A program made the position numbers and the translations under genes. This document shows, in pieces, positions 33,983 to 42,811 of a stretch of DNA of 64,000 bases. This DNA is from Dehalococcoidales bacterium. Its GTDB lineage: Bacteria > Chloroflexota > Dehalococcoidia > Dehalococcoidales > UBA2162. Location: positions 1 to 64,000 of the forward strand of contig JAUYHA010000049.1 of NCBI GenBank assembly GCA_030690265.1, written 5' to 3'. Position 1 is the first letter of the stretch, and each line of letters begins with the position of its first letter. The notes under the pieces were generated by a model. That model was not told where the DNA came from, ran no database searches, and worked only from the letters and a program-made list of their open reading frames with translations.

Positions 33983-34846
33983 CTAACCAGACAGCTCAGC
34001 CAGGCAGGCGATAATACGGGGTATGGTATATCTTGCCACTGCCCGGCCGGAACCACCGCACAGGATAGTGATTAACCTTCCCCAGCATACCTTATCAGCC
34101 ACCTCTTTAAATAAGAAGGCAAGCCTGGGGTGGCAATCCGGGGTCAAGCCCTTATCTCCGTACTCTCCCCGGGTAGCATCGTAACCGAACTCCCAGAAAA
34201 TATACTCCGGTGCAAAGGCTATTGTCCGGGAGATAAACGCCTCTTTAACCAGGTTGAGATACTCCTCATCCGAGGTGCGGTTGGGAATTCTAACATCTAC
34301 ATTGTTGTTACTATCAGAGTAGTTTTGATGGCAAAAGCAGATGTGAAGCACATCTTTATCATCCTGAAAGATGTCCCTGGTGCCGTCGCCGTGGTGGCAA
34401 TCGGTGTCAACTATAACGGCTCGCTTTACCCCCTCTTTCCTGAGAGCTTTTATAGCCAGGGCGGCTCCATTAAAATAGCACATTCCCCCGTAAAAATTTC
34501 TCCCGGCGTGGTGGTCGCCAAAGCTGGTAAAGATGAAAGCATTGTCAATTTTCCCCTGCCGGATTTCTTCCGCTGCCTGAACGGTGCCTCCGGCCGAGTA
34601 TAAAGCTGACTCATAGTCCCCGGTCATCTTTACCCTTCGCACCATAGCTTCGGAGTGTACCTCAAGCAACAGTTCTTCAGAGAGCGGCTCCAGGTAGTAA
34701 AGTCCGTTACGGGAGTCATAAACGGCATCATAGTAGAAGACATTTTCCCGCTCAAGAATGCCGGAAAGGGCTTGAGGGAAGTCTCTCAGCCTTTCTCCCT
34801 GAAAGTAGGTAAAGAAGATACCGGTTCTTTTCACTGAAACAATCAC
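33983..34846 (-). CDS. HDAC-like zinc hydrolase with altered active site
   Basis: A 287-aa protein of the histone deacetylase/acetylpolyamine amidohydrolase superfamily. Visible are the His pair H112-H113 (SFGDHHAGRNFYGGMCYFN), zinc ligands D149 and H151 (VDTDCHHGDGT), and probably D223 (FGYDATRGEYGD). The catalytic Tyr of the usual GGY motif is replaced: the segment reads LCGGSGRAVAR, Ser at 266. The first 40 residues also differ from classic HDACs. The deacetylated substrate is unknown, and activity may differ from true deacetylases. GTG at 34846 is the likely start, with no clear ribosome site. Confidence 0.82.
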   Translation of the reverse strand: MIVSVKRTGIFFTYFQGERLRDFPQALSGILERENVFYYDAVYDSRNGLYYLEPLSEELLLEVHSEAMVRRVKMTGDYESALYSAGGTVQAAEEIRQGKIDNAFIFTSFGDHHAGRNFYGGMCYFNGAALAIKALRKEGVKRAVIVDTDCHHGDGTRDIFQDDKDVLHICFCHQNYSDSNNNVDVRIPNRTSDEEYLNLVKEAFISRTIAFAPEYIFWEFGYDATRGEYGDKGLTPDCHPRLAFLFKEVADKVCWGRLITILCGGSGRAVARYTIPRIIACLAELSG

Positions 34847-34858
34847 TCGTTAGCCAAG

Positions 34859-35000
34859 GAGTTAACCTATATTGCGAGAGGGGTCATAAGCCCTCGTGGC
34901 AATATATATAGAATTATTCATGTAGATTGCTTCGTCGTCCTTCCTTTGGAAGGGCTCCTCGCAATGACAAATAGAGGACACTGGTTACTGAAATAACCTC
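34859..35000. repeat. TCATTGCGAG-core element, degenerate
   Basis: ATTGCGAGAGGGGTCATAAG and a later CTCCTCGCAATGACA form the outer arms; TGGCAATATA and AGATTGCTTCGTCGTCC lie inside. The ends GAGTTAACC and, inverted, GAGGTTATTT are worn forms of the family termini. It fills the gap between the HDAC-like and MFS genes. Confidence 0.55.
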
Positions 35001-35040
35001 AAGATAGCCTGCCAGGCTATCTTTTCAGTCTTTTATGCGG

Positions 35041-36285
35041 TTAGAGTCTTCTTAAAGAGGGTAGACTAAAAGCCACTAAGGTGACGATGGTAATAAAAAA
35101 GAGCCCGAATATTACTGTGGCGGTACCGATTCCCAGATACTCGCCTCCCACCCCCAGTAGGTAGGCGGCACCGATACCAAAAACCCCTCTCATTACTCCC
35201 CTCAGGCTCATCACCCGTCCCCGGAACTCATCGGAAATTATTGTCTGAAGGACAGCCTGGCTGACATTGTCGAGTGTGGTAGCAAAAAAACTGACCGCAG
35301 CCAGCAGGATAAGGGACAGGATTAGCCCTTGAGACAGACCAAAGCCGGAAAGGAAAAGCCCTATCAAGATACCTGCCGCCACAATAAGCCGACCTTTATA
35401 TTTGAAGTTGCCCAGGCTTGCTACAACCAGTAGAGCCAGCAAAGAGCCGATGGCTGAGGCTGAGTTGAGATAACCAAAACCAACGGCGCCGGCATGAAGA
35501 ACATCGGTGGCAAAAAAGGGTAAAAAGACGGAGAAGACCTGTTGTTCCAGCTGCCTCATCGCTAGTAAGACCAACAGCGTCAAAACGAGACCAGTAGCAG
35601 CGGCATACTTAAGCCCTCCCCACAGACTCTGCCACGGTGATTGCCTTCTGGCATCAGGGGGAGTGGCGGGCACCCTTACCATCACCAGCCAGCCGATTGC
35701 CAGCAGGGCTCCTACAGCTCTAATTGCAAAAAGAGCTACCGTGCCAAACTGAGCTATAAGATACCCACCTATCAGGGGAACAATAGGACCCGCCAGCCTC
35801 ACCGAGGCGGTATCTAAAGCAATAGCATTGGTCAATTCTTCCCTGGGGACTACATTGGGAACAATGGTAGCCCGGGCCGGGTGGTTGAAGCCCATCAGCA
35901 CGCTGGTCAGTGCTGCTGCCAGAAATAGATGCCAGGGCGCCACCAATTTGGTATAATCCAGAAAAACCAGCACGATGGAGATTAAAGCGTTACCCAGAAG
36001 GGCAACAATCAGTAAGTTACGCCGGTCAACACGGTCCGCCACCACACCACCCACCAGAGAAAACAAAATCGTAGCCGCTGACCGGGATACTGACATCAAT
36101 CCCAGGTAGAGAGGGCGTTCGGTGAGCCTCATCATTAACCAGCTTAAAGCCATCATCTCCAGACGCTCTCCGGCATGCTCGGTAACGGAACCGAGCCAGA
36201 GCAAACGGAAATTGCGATGCTTTAAGGAAGAAAAGGTGCGTCGCCAGAAGGACTTCCCATTAGTTTCAGAATCAGTCTGTGCCAT
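35041..36285 (-). CDS. MFS transporter (MFS_3 / EntS-like)
   Basis: A 414-aa protein with about 12 hydrophobic spans. The N-terminus LKHRNFRLLWLGSVTEHAGERLEMMALSWLM and the loop GGVVADRVDRRNLLIVALLG match the MFS_3 group of efflux carriers (siderophore or drug export). NHPARATIVPNVVPREELTNAIAL is another family mark. It stands alone with no regulator or biosynthetic partner, so the substrate is not predictable. Confidence 0.85.
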   Translation of the reverse strand: MAQTDSETNGKSFWRRTFSSLKHRNFRLLWLGSVTEHAGERLEMMALSWLMMRLTERPLYLGLMSVSRSAATILFSLVGGVVADRVDRRNLLIVALLGNALISIVLVFLDYTKLVAPWHLFLAAALTSVLMGFNHPARATIVPNVVPREELTNAIALDTASVRLAGPIVPLIGGYLIAQFGTVALFAIRAVGALLAIGWLVMVRVPATPPDARRQSPWQSLWGGLKYAAATGLVLTLLVLLAMRQLEQQVFSVFLPFFATDVLHAGAVGFGYLNSASAIGSLLALLVVASLGNFKYKGRLIVAAGILIGLFLSGFGLSQGLILSLILLAAVSFFATTLDNVSQAVLQTIISDEFRGRVMSLRGVMRGVFGIGAAYLLGVGGEYLGIGTATVIFGLFFITIVTLVAFSLPSLRRL

Positions 36286-36341
36286 CTTTATAAAAGCTCC
36301 ACCCGGCAGGTACAGGGTAGAAGAAGCTTAATTAGAGCTTT

Positions 36342-36815
36342 TTAACCTTTCCCTAACCAGCCATCAAAGATGCCGGGCATTTTCAGAGAAGCCTCCGTTG
36401 ACACCCCCTGTGAATTAAACCACTCTTCAAGCCCCTCCTGGCTCTTGATGAGCTTCTCTCTCAGTTTATCGGCATCTACAGCGGCCAGATAGCTGGTTGT
36501 TTTGTATTTTTTAGCTGCCGCTACCTGCTGATTAAAATCTTCCACCACGGTAAAAGCATCAGACAGGGTAGCCTGTAACGGCTGACTCAGAAAATCGAGC
36601 TTATCTTTATCTATCCGCCAGCCGGAGGCCATTAATTTGCTGGCTCGTTGAGTCTGGATGAATAATTCGGTAATTCTGAGATTGAGCCGCACTTCAGATA
36701 GCAGGCGCTGGGCAATTTCTAAAGGCCTCGTCTCAGCGCTACGTCCTCGTCTGAATAAAGAGAGCAACAAGATAAGCCCGATAGCTATCAAGATAACCGG
36801 CAGATTTTCCAACAT
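36342..36815 (-). CDS. Membrane-anchored helical protein, unknown
   Basis: A 157-aa protein with one N-terminal membrane span (LPVILIAIGLILLLSLF) followed by basic RRGR, so the rest faces the cytoplasm. The remainder is predicted to be long helices (residues 30-65 and 75-135) with no cysteines. No family recognised. It heads a short minus-strand group with the MFS gene downstream. Confidence 0.6.
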   Translation of the reverse strand: MLENLPVILIAIGLILLLSLFRRGRSAETRPLEIAQRLLSEVRLNLRITELFIQTQRASKLMASGWRIDKDKLDFLSQPLQATLSDAFTVVEDFNQQVAAAKKYKTTSYLAAVDADKLREKLIKSQEGLEEWFNSQGVSTEASLKMPGIFDGWLGKG

Positions 36816-36877
36816 AACTTACTTTCCCTTCGAAAGGGTTCAATTACCCATACGGCAATAAAGGCTATAAGCTTGCG

Positions 36878-37057
36878 CTACCCTGAAGCCAGTTTTCCGG
36901 CGGTAGCCCAGTTGTGTTTGGGGATGTCCTTAATAATCACTGTAACTGCCTCCGCCGGAATACCGAGCCTGGTCATTACTGAAGTTATCCCCTCAGCAAG
37001 CTGTTTCTTCTGTTCAACGCTGCGTCCTTCCCACATATCAACGGTGACTACGGGCAT
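36878..37057 (-). CDS. 4-oxalocrotonate tautomerase family protein
   Basis: A 59-aa protein beginning MPVVTVDMWEGRSVEQKKQL. The tautomerase family uses Pro2 as the catalytic base after Met removal, and Arg12 lies where substrate-binding arginines are found. The end IIKDIPKHNWATAGKLAS matches the family. GAGGAGG lies 5 bases before the ATG, so expression is well supported. These small enzymes ketonise enols in aromatic or dihydroxy-compound breakdown. It sits between a membrane protein and a permease gene on the same strand. Confidence 0.85.
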   Translation of the reverse strand: MPVVTVDMWEGRSVEQKKQLAEGITSVMTRLGIPAEAVTVIIKDIPKHNWATAGKLASG

Positions 37058-37093
37058 ACCAGCCTCCTCATTTAGATAGACTTTTTGGTCTTA

Positions 37094-37624
37094 TCAAGTA
37101 ATAGTTACACCAGCAAAAAATTTGTCGGCTATCAGGCCGGCAATGGGCGGGAAGAAAAAGGTGCTGGCAAGGCGAATCAGGGTAAATTTCCAGCCCATTA
37201 TACCTACTTCCATCGGCAAGCGTACGATTGCCCATAAAGACCAGGAAGTAAGGAGAGCCACCATTGTTCCCAAACCGGCTCCTACCCGCAACAGTCCAGC
37301 CGCCATTGGTAAACTGACGAAGGGGCCACCCGGCATAAGACTGCCGACTACGGTACCAATCATTATACCTTTGAAACCGGACTCAGCACCCACCCAGCGG
37401 GATATAATTTCTGTAGGGAGAATGAATTGAATCATACCCGCTATAATAAAGGCAAAAAGGAGCAGGGGGATAATTTGTAACAACAGAATGCCTGCCGATT
37501 TTAAACCCAGAATATGCTCCCCTCCCCCCTTAAAATAAGCGATAAGGGTGAGGGCAATAGCCAGCACCGCCATTATTATCGTCGGGATAAGCATCTGTCT
37601 AAACCCCCTCCATCGTTTATCCAT
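37094..37624 (-). CDS. Permease of the ArsP/DUF318 type, half length
   Basis: A 176-aa membrane protein with about five spans. LLQIIPLLLFAFIIAGMIQFILP and GTVVGSLMPGGPFVSLPMAAGLLRVGAGLG are typical of the ArsP_1 permease family, where full members have about 300 residues in two related halves. This one may be a half-size member that dimerises. Whether it exports organoarsenicals or another solute is unknown. It heads the minus-strand group with the tautomerase gene. Confidence 0.68.
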   Translation of the reverse strand: MDKRWRGFRQMLIPTIIMAVLAIALTLIAYFKGGGEHILGLKSAGILLLQIIPLLLFAFIIAGMIQFILPTEIISRWVGAESGFKGIMIGTVVGSLMPGGPFVSLPMAAGLLRVGAGLGTMVALLTSWSLWAIVRLPMEVGIMGWKFTLIRLASTFFFPPIAGLIADKFFAGVTIT

Positions 37625-37746
37625 ATATTGATCTGACTCACTGCCCGGTTATTCTGGTTTTTCCCGTTTAACTTGCTTTCTGCCATTTTAGTAAGGAAAG
37701 GTGACGGTGTCAATGTAAGAAAAAAATGATAAAAGTGGCATTATGG

Positions 37747-37755
37747 TGTTATAAT
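37747..37755 (+). promoter_or_regulatory. Extended -10 promoter for dnaE
   Basis: TGTTATAAT, an extended -10 with a perfect TATAAT at 37750-37755, lies 34 bases before the dnaE ATG. The -35 position (TGATAA) is poor, as is common with extended -10 promoters. Confidence 0.55.
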
Positions 37756-37789
37756 TGTTGACTGTTATGCCGGAGCAGAAAACAGGATA

Positions 37790-40700
37790 ATGTTTAATCA
37801 CCTCCATGTCCACACTGAATTCTCTTTGCTTGATGGTATGAGCCGTATCCCCCAGCTGGTGGCACGAGCTAAAGAGATGGGTATGAACAGCATGGCAATC
37901 ACTGACCACGGCGTTATGTATGGAGCTATCCAGTTCTACCTGGCAGCCAGAGACGCGGGCATAAAACCTATTATTGGCGAGGAGATTTATGTTACCCAGG
38001 ACAGCCGCTTCAGTCGTAATGCCGGGGGTAAGAAGAACTTTCACCTTGTTCTGTTAGCTAAAGACGAAACAGGGTACCGCAACTTAATCCAGCTTACCAC
38101 CAAAGCCTACCTCGAGGGCTATCATTACAAACCCCGGATGGACAAAGAGCTTCTTCGAGAGTATCATCAGGGTCTTATTGCCCTTTCCGCATGCATCGGT
38201 GGTGAGCTTCCAAATCTCATTCTGGAAGGGAGGCTGGGTGAAGCCAGGCAGACGGCTCAGTGGTATCAGCAGACCTTCGGCGATTTCTACCTGGAAATAC
38301 AGAGGCATCCCATTCCTGAGCTGGAGAAGATAAATCAAGAGCTTATCGCCCTGAGTAAAGAACTGAATATACCCCTGGTGGCAACCAACGATGTCCACTA
38401 CATCAATCGGGAAGATGCCTCAGCCCACGACCTGCTGCTCTGCATCGGCAGCAATACTTCCATCCACGATGAAAAGCGGATGAAAATGGCCGGCGATTTC
38501 TTTTATTTAAAAAGTCCCCAGGAGATGGCGGAGCTTTATCAGGATATTCCCCAGGCTCTAGAAAACACGGAACGCATCGCCGAAATGTGTAACCTCAAGC
38601 TTGACTTCGAGCGGCTTCATCTTCCGGAAATAGAGCTGACCGAAGGAAAAAGCGCTGACCAGTTTTTAGCCGACCTCTGCCATAAAAACCTGCCCCGGTA
38701 TTATCCTGACCTCTCCCCGGAGATAAGGGAACGGCTTGATTATGAGCTGGAAGTAATCAAAAAGACCGAGTTTGCCAATTACTTCCTGGTTGTCTGGGAT
38801 ATAATCTCCTTCGCCAAGAAGCGCCACATACTCTTTGGAGTCAGAGGCAGTGCCGCTGCCAGCATCGTCCTCTACTGCCTGGGTATCACTGCCGTCGACC
38901 CTGTTGAAAGTAGGCTGGTCTTTGAACGCTTTCTCAACCTGGAGCGCCGGGAGCTGCCGGACATAGACCTGGATTTTCAGGATGACCTCCGTGATGAAGT
39001 TATCTCCTATGTAGCTCAGAAATACGGGCAGGACCATGTTGCCCAGATTATTACCTTCGGTACACTGGGTGCCCGGGCAGCCACACGGGATGTCGGCCGG
39101 GCCCTGGGTATGCCCTATGGTGAAGTTGACCGTGTAGCCAGATTGGTGCCTTTCGCTCCGGGTATGACCCTGAACCGGGCTATGAGCGAGAACAGTGAAT
39201 TGAGAAATATCTACTCTGAAGATGCCACCATTCGCAACCTGATTGATTCAGCCAGGAGGGTGGAGGGTATCTCCCGCCACGCCAGCACCCACGCCGCCGG
39301 CGTGGTTATCTCCAAAGAGCCTCTTACCCGTTATGTCCCTTTACAGCGAGCCAGCCGCTCGGACGGTGAAAACAGCGTGATGACCGAGTTCGCTATGGAA
39401 GATATTGCCCGGATTGGCCTCTTGAAGATGGACTTTCTTGGTCTGATAAATCTTACCATCCTGGGCAAGGCGAAAGAGATTATCAAGCAGAACCGCGGTA
39501 TTGACATCGACCTGCAGCAAATCCCGATGGATGATGCCAGGACCTTTGCTCTGCTTTCTGCCGGAGAAACCACCGGAGTATTTCAGCTGGAAGGGGCGGG
39601 TATGCGCCGCTATATCAAGGAGCTTAAGCCAAAAAAATTCAGTGACATTGCGGCTATGGTAGCTCTGTATCGTCCCGGCCCTATGGAACACATCCCTACC
39701 TTCATTAAAGCTAAAGAAGACCCTGACTCTGTTCGTTATCCCCACCCTGCCCTGGCGGGAATCCTTGAAGAAACCTACGGGGTGGTTGTCTATCAGGACC
39801 AGGTGCTGTTAATTGTGCAAGCCCTGGCCGGCTACAGCCTGGGGGAGGCTGACATCTTTCGCAAGGCAATGGGCAAGAAAATTCCTGAAGTCATGCGGCA
39901 GGAAAGGCAAAACTTTATCGCCGGAGCTGAAAGGAAAGGATTTTCTGCCGAGGTGGCTGATAAAATTTTTGCCCTTATTGAGCCTTTTGCCGGCTATGCT
40001 TTCAACAAGGCCCACGCCTTCAGCTACGCCCTTATCGCCTATCAGACCGCCTATCTCAAGGCAAACTACCCGGCAGAATATATTACCGCTTTTCTCATTG
40101 CCAATGCCGGGCAATCGGAGAAGGTGGCAAATGCTGTTGCCGAATGCCACCGCCTGGATATCAGCGTGCTGCCGCCTGACATACAGTCCAGCCAGGAGAG
40201 GTTTTCCATAGAGCAGAGTGACAGCCGGCCTCCGGCCATTCGCTTCGGGCTGACGGATATTAAGAATGTCGGCTCCGGAGCTGTGGAGCCGATAATCCTG
40301 GAGCGAAACAAGAACGGCAGGTTCAAATCCATTGAAGACTTTTGCCGCCGCTGCGACCTGCACGGGGTGAACAGCCGGGCGATGGAGAGCCTGATAAAAG
40401 CGGGGACCTTTGACTCCCTTGGTGACAGGGGTACCCTGCTCCATAATATTAAAAGCATCCTATCTTTAGCCCAGCGGGAGCAGCAATTGCGGGAGACAGG
40501 CCAATCCACCATGTTCGACCTCTGGGGAGAGACAGCGGCGCTGCCCCTGCCCAGCCTCAAACTGGAGCCAGTGAGTGTTTCTGAGAGAGAGAAAGCTGAC
40601 TGGGAGAAGGAGCTGATGGCGGTGCCTTTTTCCCGGAGATTATTCGACCCCAGTAAAGTTAATTCAAAAGTGACCCTGTGCGGTGCTATTGATAACGAAA

Positions 40701-41299
40701 TGAACGGGGAAAACATTACCGTCATTGGCGAGGTAGCCGGTATTGTCGAGCTATTTACCCGCAAGGACAGCAAGCCTTTTGTTAAAGCTACGCTGGAAGA
40801 CATCAGCGGCGGTATCGAAGTTATGGTCTGGCCCAGGATATATGAGGATACCAGAGGACTCTGGCGGGAAGGAAACCTGCTCCAGCTTGAAGCGACGGTC
40901 AGACTTGATAGCAAGGAAGATACTGTCCAGCTAAATGTCAATCAAGTCCACCCTTACCAGCTGCCGGTAACCCCGGCTGAAGAAAGCTCAATGGTAACAC
41001 CTGATGAAGCACCTCGGACGGTTGAGGAAACTCCCCCCCAGCCCCCGACCCGCCACCGGCTGGTCATCAGCCTGACCCAGACTGATGATGAAGAAGGTGA
41101 TGTTGCCAGGCTGCGGAAACTGGTTGAGACTGTTAAAGAGTTCTACGGCGAGGATGAGGTTATCCTGCGTGTTGAAAACGGGGGAGAGGTTGAAAAACCT
41201 CTAAAGCTTGCCACCACCACTGGCTACTGTCCTGAGCTTCACCAGAAGCTGACCGAACAGGTGGGGGAAGAGGGGCTGAGGGTGGAGACCCTAAATTAG
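37790..41299 (+). CDS. dnaE: DNA polymerase III subunit alpha
   Basis: The 1169-aa replicative polymerase. The PHP domain is at about 1-210 (HVHTEFSLLDG, MAITDHGVMYG); the polymerase palm has PDIDLDFQDDLRDEVI near 395 with the catalytic aspartates; and ISRHASTHAAGVVI, LLKMDFLGL, YRPGPMEHIP and GYAFNKAHAFSYALIAYQTAYLKANYP are present. The tandem HhH region is near 800-860, and an OB fold near 970-1060 begins ITVIGEVAGIVELFTRKDSKP. The C-terminal 90 residues form an extra acidic domain. No intein or frameshift seen. Whether the PHP site still binds metal for proofreading is not tested. Confidence 0.97.
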   Translation: MFNHLHVHTEFSLLDGMSRIPQLVARAKEMGMNSMAITDHGVMYGAIQFYLAARDAGIKPIIGEEIYVTQDSRFSRNAGGKKNFHLVLLAKDETGYRNLIQLTTKAYLEGYHYKPRMDKELLREYHQGLIALSACIGGELPNLILEGRLGEARQTAQWYQQTFGDFYLEIQRHPIPELEKINQELIALSKELNIPLVATNDVHYINREDASAHDLLLCIGSNTSIHDEKRMKMAGDFFYLKSPQEMAELYQDIPQALENTERIAEMCNLKLDFERLHLPEIELTEGKSADQFLADLCHKNLPRYYPDLSPEIRERLDYELEVIKKTEFANYFLVVWDIISFAKKRHILFGVRGSAAASIVLYCLGITAVDPVESRLVFERFLNLERRELPDIDLDFQDDLRDEVISYVAQKYGQDHVAQIITFGTLGARAATRDVGRALGMPYGEVDRVARLVPFAPGMTLNRAMSENSELRNIYSEDATIRNLIDSARRVEGISRHASTHAAGVVISKEPLTRYVPLQRASRSDGENSVMTEFAMEDIARIGLLKMDFLGLINLTILGKAKEIIKQNRGIDIDLQQIPMDDARTFALLSAGETTGVFQLEGAGMRRYIKELKPKKFSDIAAMVALYRPGPMEHIPTFIKAKEDPDSVRYPHPALAGILEETYGVVVYQDQVLLIVQALAGYSLGEADIFRKAMGKKIPEVMRQERQNFIAGAERKGFSAEVADKIFALIEPFAGYAFNKAHAFSYALIAYQTAYLKANYPAEYITAFLIANAGQSEKVANAVAECHRLDISVLPPDIQSSQERFSIEQSDSRPPAIRFGLTDIKNVGSGAVEPIILERNKNGRFKSIEDFCRRCDLHGVNSRAMESLIKAGTFDSLGDRGTLLHNIKSILSLAQREQQLRETGQSTMFDLWGETAALPLPSLKLEPVSVSEREKADWEKELMAVPFSRRLFDPSKVNSKVTLCGAIDNEMNGENITVIGEVAGIVELFTRKDSKPFVKATLEDISGGIEVMVWPRIYEDTRGLWREGNLLQLEATVRLDSKEDTVQLNVNQVHPYQLPVTPAEESSMVTPDEAPRTVEETPPQPPTRHRLVISLTQTDDEEGDVARLRKLVETVKEFYGEDEVILRVENGGEVEKPLKLATTTGYCPELHQKLTEQVGEEGLRVETLN

Positions 41300-41358
41300 C
41301 TTCCGCTCCGCCTTTGGTAGAGCAAGTTGTATAGTAGATAGAACTGGAAGGGTAGCTA

Positions 41359-42453
41359 ATGAAAGGTGAGGAAAATTCGATACCACCGGAATTAGAAAAA
41401 CAGATACAAGATTACACACAGTACCTATTCAATACTGGTAAAGTTTGGCAAAGTGAAAATCTTGAAGAGGAAGTATTCAATTACTTAGACCGGGGACAAA
41501 GTGGGACTTATGTTGATAAGCTATCTACTCGGTTCGCACAAATATGGGCAATTTATTACCGCTTAGGTAGGTTTCTCGAAGCCGACAAATTCTGGGATTT
41601 TCCATTAAATTTATACGCCAAATGGGAAGCATCCAATAACAAAACCTTAGCTAGAGGAACTCCTTATTACTTTAAGGGGATGTCAGCGGTAGCCTATCGC
41701 AATATAGACCGTGGGTTCCTGTTCTTCCATCAGGCAGTAGAAGACGATTTCAACGAAGGATTCCGCCCCCACAAGAAAGGCGGTAGCCATAGCCCTGCCT
41801 GGCTATTCGTTACATTTGGCTACTTAGACCCTCGTCAAGCAGCAGGACAACTACTCAGACAACGCGTCAATTGGCTTAATCGAATTATATCCAAGTATCA
41901 GAATAGTGATCGTGGCGCTCTGTCATTAGAATCACTGAGCGAGAAGGTCGAAGTTGAAACACAACTTGTGGAAACTATATTCTCTTTTACATATAATGTT
42001 TTCAGAAGTGAAGATTTGTTGTCGTACCTGAAGGAACTCCGTCCTGGCAGGTTCAGGTTCGCTTCCCAGCTAGCGCTTGACATCCTATTTTCGCTATGTA
42101 GGATAGGAGAAGTCTGGCTCACAAAAAAACAAGGGAAGGACAAAGGTTTTTTAAACGCTCAACTAGAAGAATTTTTCAAAAATCATTATTCTCGTATAAT
42201 TGGAAATGACTTAGGAACATACAATAATTCATGTAAGAATGACTTTGAGGGATGCCTTAAAATGCTTCTGAACAATGAACAGGTTCTGTCTCCAAAGAAT
42301 ACCGAACCATGGGAATCTGACCTCATTCTTATCTACGTTTTGCGCAATGAGGCTGGTCATGCCGCAACATCATCAGATATACTAAATGCACGATTTGAAG
42401 AATTGCTGGAACGGGTATTCTTTGGTCTATTCAAAATTATTGAAGCTCTATAA
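41359..42453 (+). CDS. Unknown helical protein with HEPN-like R-x4-H motif
   Basis: A 364-aa all-helical protein with no recognised full-length family. Near the end it has RNEAGHAATSSDI, an R329-x4-H334 motif like the RX4-6H of HEPN RNases, followed by a long amphipathic helix (RFEELLERVFFGLFKIIEAL). The N-terminal two thirds have WAIYYRLGRFLEADKFWDFPL and aromatic-rich helices reminiscent of TPR arrays. The gene is clearly AT-richer than dnaE and uvrA on either side and ends at a strong terminator, consistent with acquired DNA. RNase or abortive-infection function is inference from one motif. Confidence 0.5.
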   Translation: MKGEENSIPPELEKQIQDYTQYLFNTGKVWQSENLEEEVFNYLDRGQSGTYVDKLSTRFAQIWAIYYRLGRFLEADKFWDFPLNLYAKWEASNNKTLARGTPYYFKGMSAVAYRNIDRGFLFFHQAVEDDFNEGFRPHKKGGSHSPAWLFVTFGYLDPRQAAGQLLRQRVNWLNRIISKYQNSDRGALSLESLSEKVEVETQLVETIFSFTYNVFRSEDLLSYLKELRPGRFRFASQLALDILFSLCRIGEVWLTKKQGKDKGFLNAQLEEFFKNHYSRIIGNDLGTYNNSCKNDFEGCLKMLLNNEQVLSPKNTEPWESDLILIYVLRNEAGHAATSSDILNARFEELLERVFFGLFKIIEAL

Positions 42454-42525
42454 AGCTATTCTACGTATTATGGATTGTCTTGTCTCAATCTTTTCGTGGC
42501 AAACCATTAGCAAAACTGGAAAAGC

Positions 42526-42569
42526 AAACTGCCTGTTTCAAGGCTGAGTAACTGAAACAGGCAGTTTTT
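42526..42569 (+). terminator. Intrinsic terminator
   Basis: A perfect 14-bp stem (AAACTGCCTGTTTC at 42526-42539 pairing with 42554-42567), 14-base loop and five Ts. It ends transcription of the HEPN-like gene. Confidence 0.85.
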
Positions 42570-42675
42570 GTCTCTGGTAGCGGGGGCTTGGATAGCTAAA
42601 CTCCCCGATAAGTATCTTCTCTCCTCAGCGCCACCTTTAAAATTGTAACCACCCCGGCACCATCGTCGATTGAGC

Positions 42676-42750
42676 TTCAGATGTTTAGGTTTTTGGATTT
42701 TGATATTGTTTGTTATTTGGGATTTGGTGTTTGGTGTTTGGTGTTTCTTC
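42676..42750. repeat. TTTGG/CCAAA dispersed repeat, copy 4
   Basis: TTGAGCTTCAGATGTTTAGG leads into TTTTTGGATTTTGATATTG, then TTATTTGGGATTTGGTG and three TTTGGTG units. It lies just upstream of uvrA and may contain its promoter region; no clear -10/-35 pair is seen. Confidence 0.6.
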
Positions 42751-42811
42751 CACGGGTGCTTGAGTGTGTTCGGCTCTGATGATACAATTAAACGGCAGGA
42801 TAGGGAGGAAG

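Noticed and set aside
40066-40941. Long antisense frame of 291 codons within dnaE
   Set aside because: It lies wholly opposite a clearly coding dnaE, is Ser/Arg-rich without domain character, and has no ribosome site.
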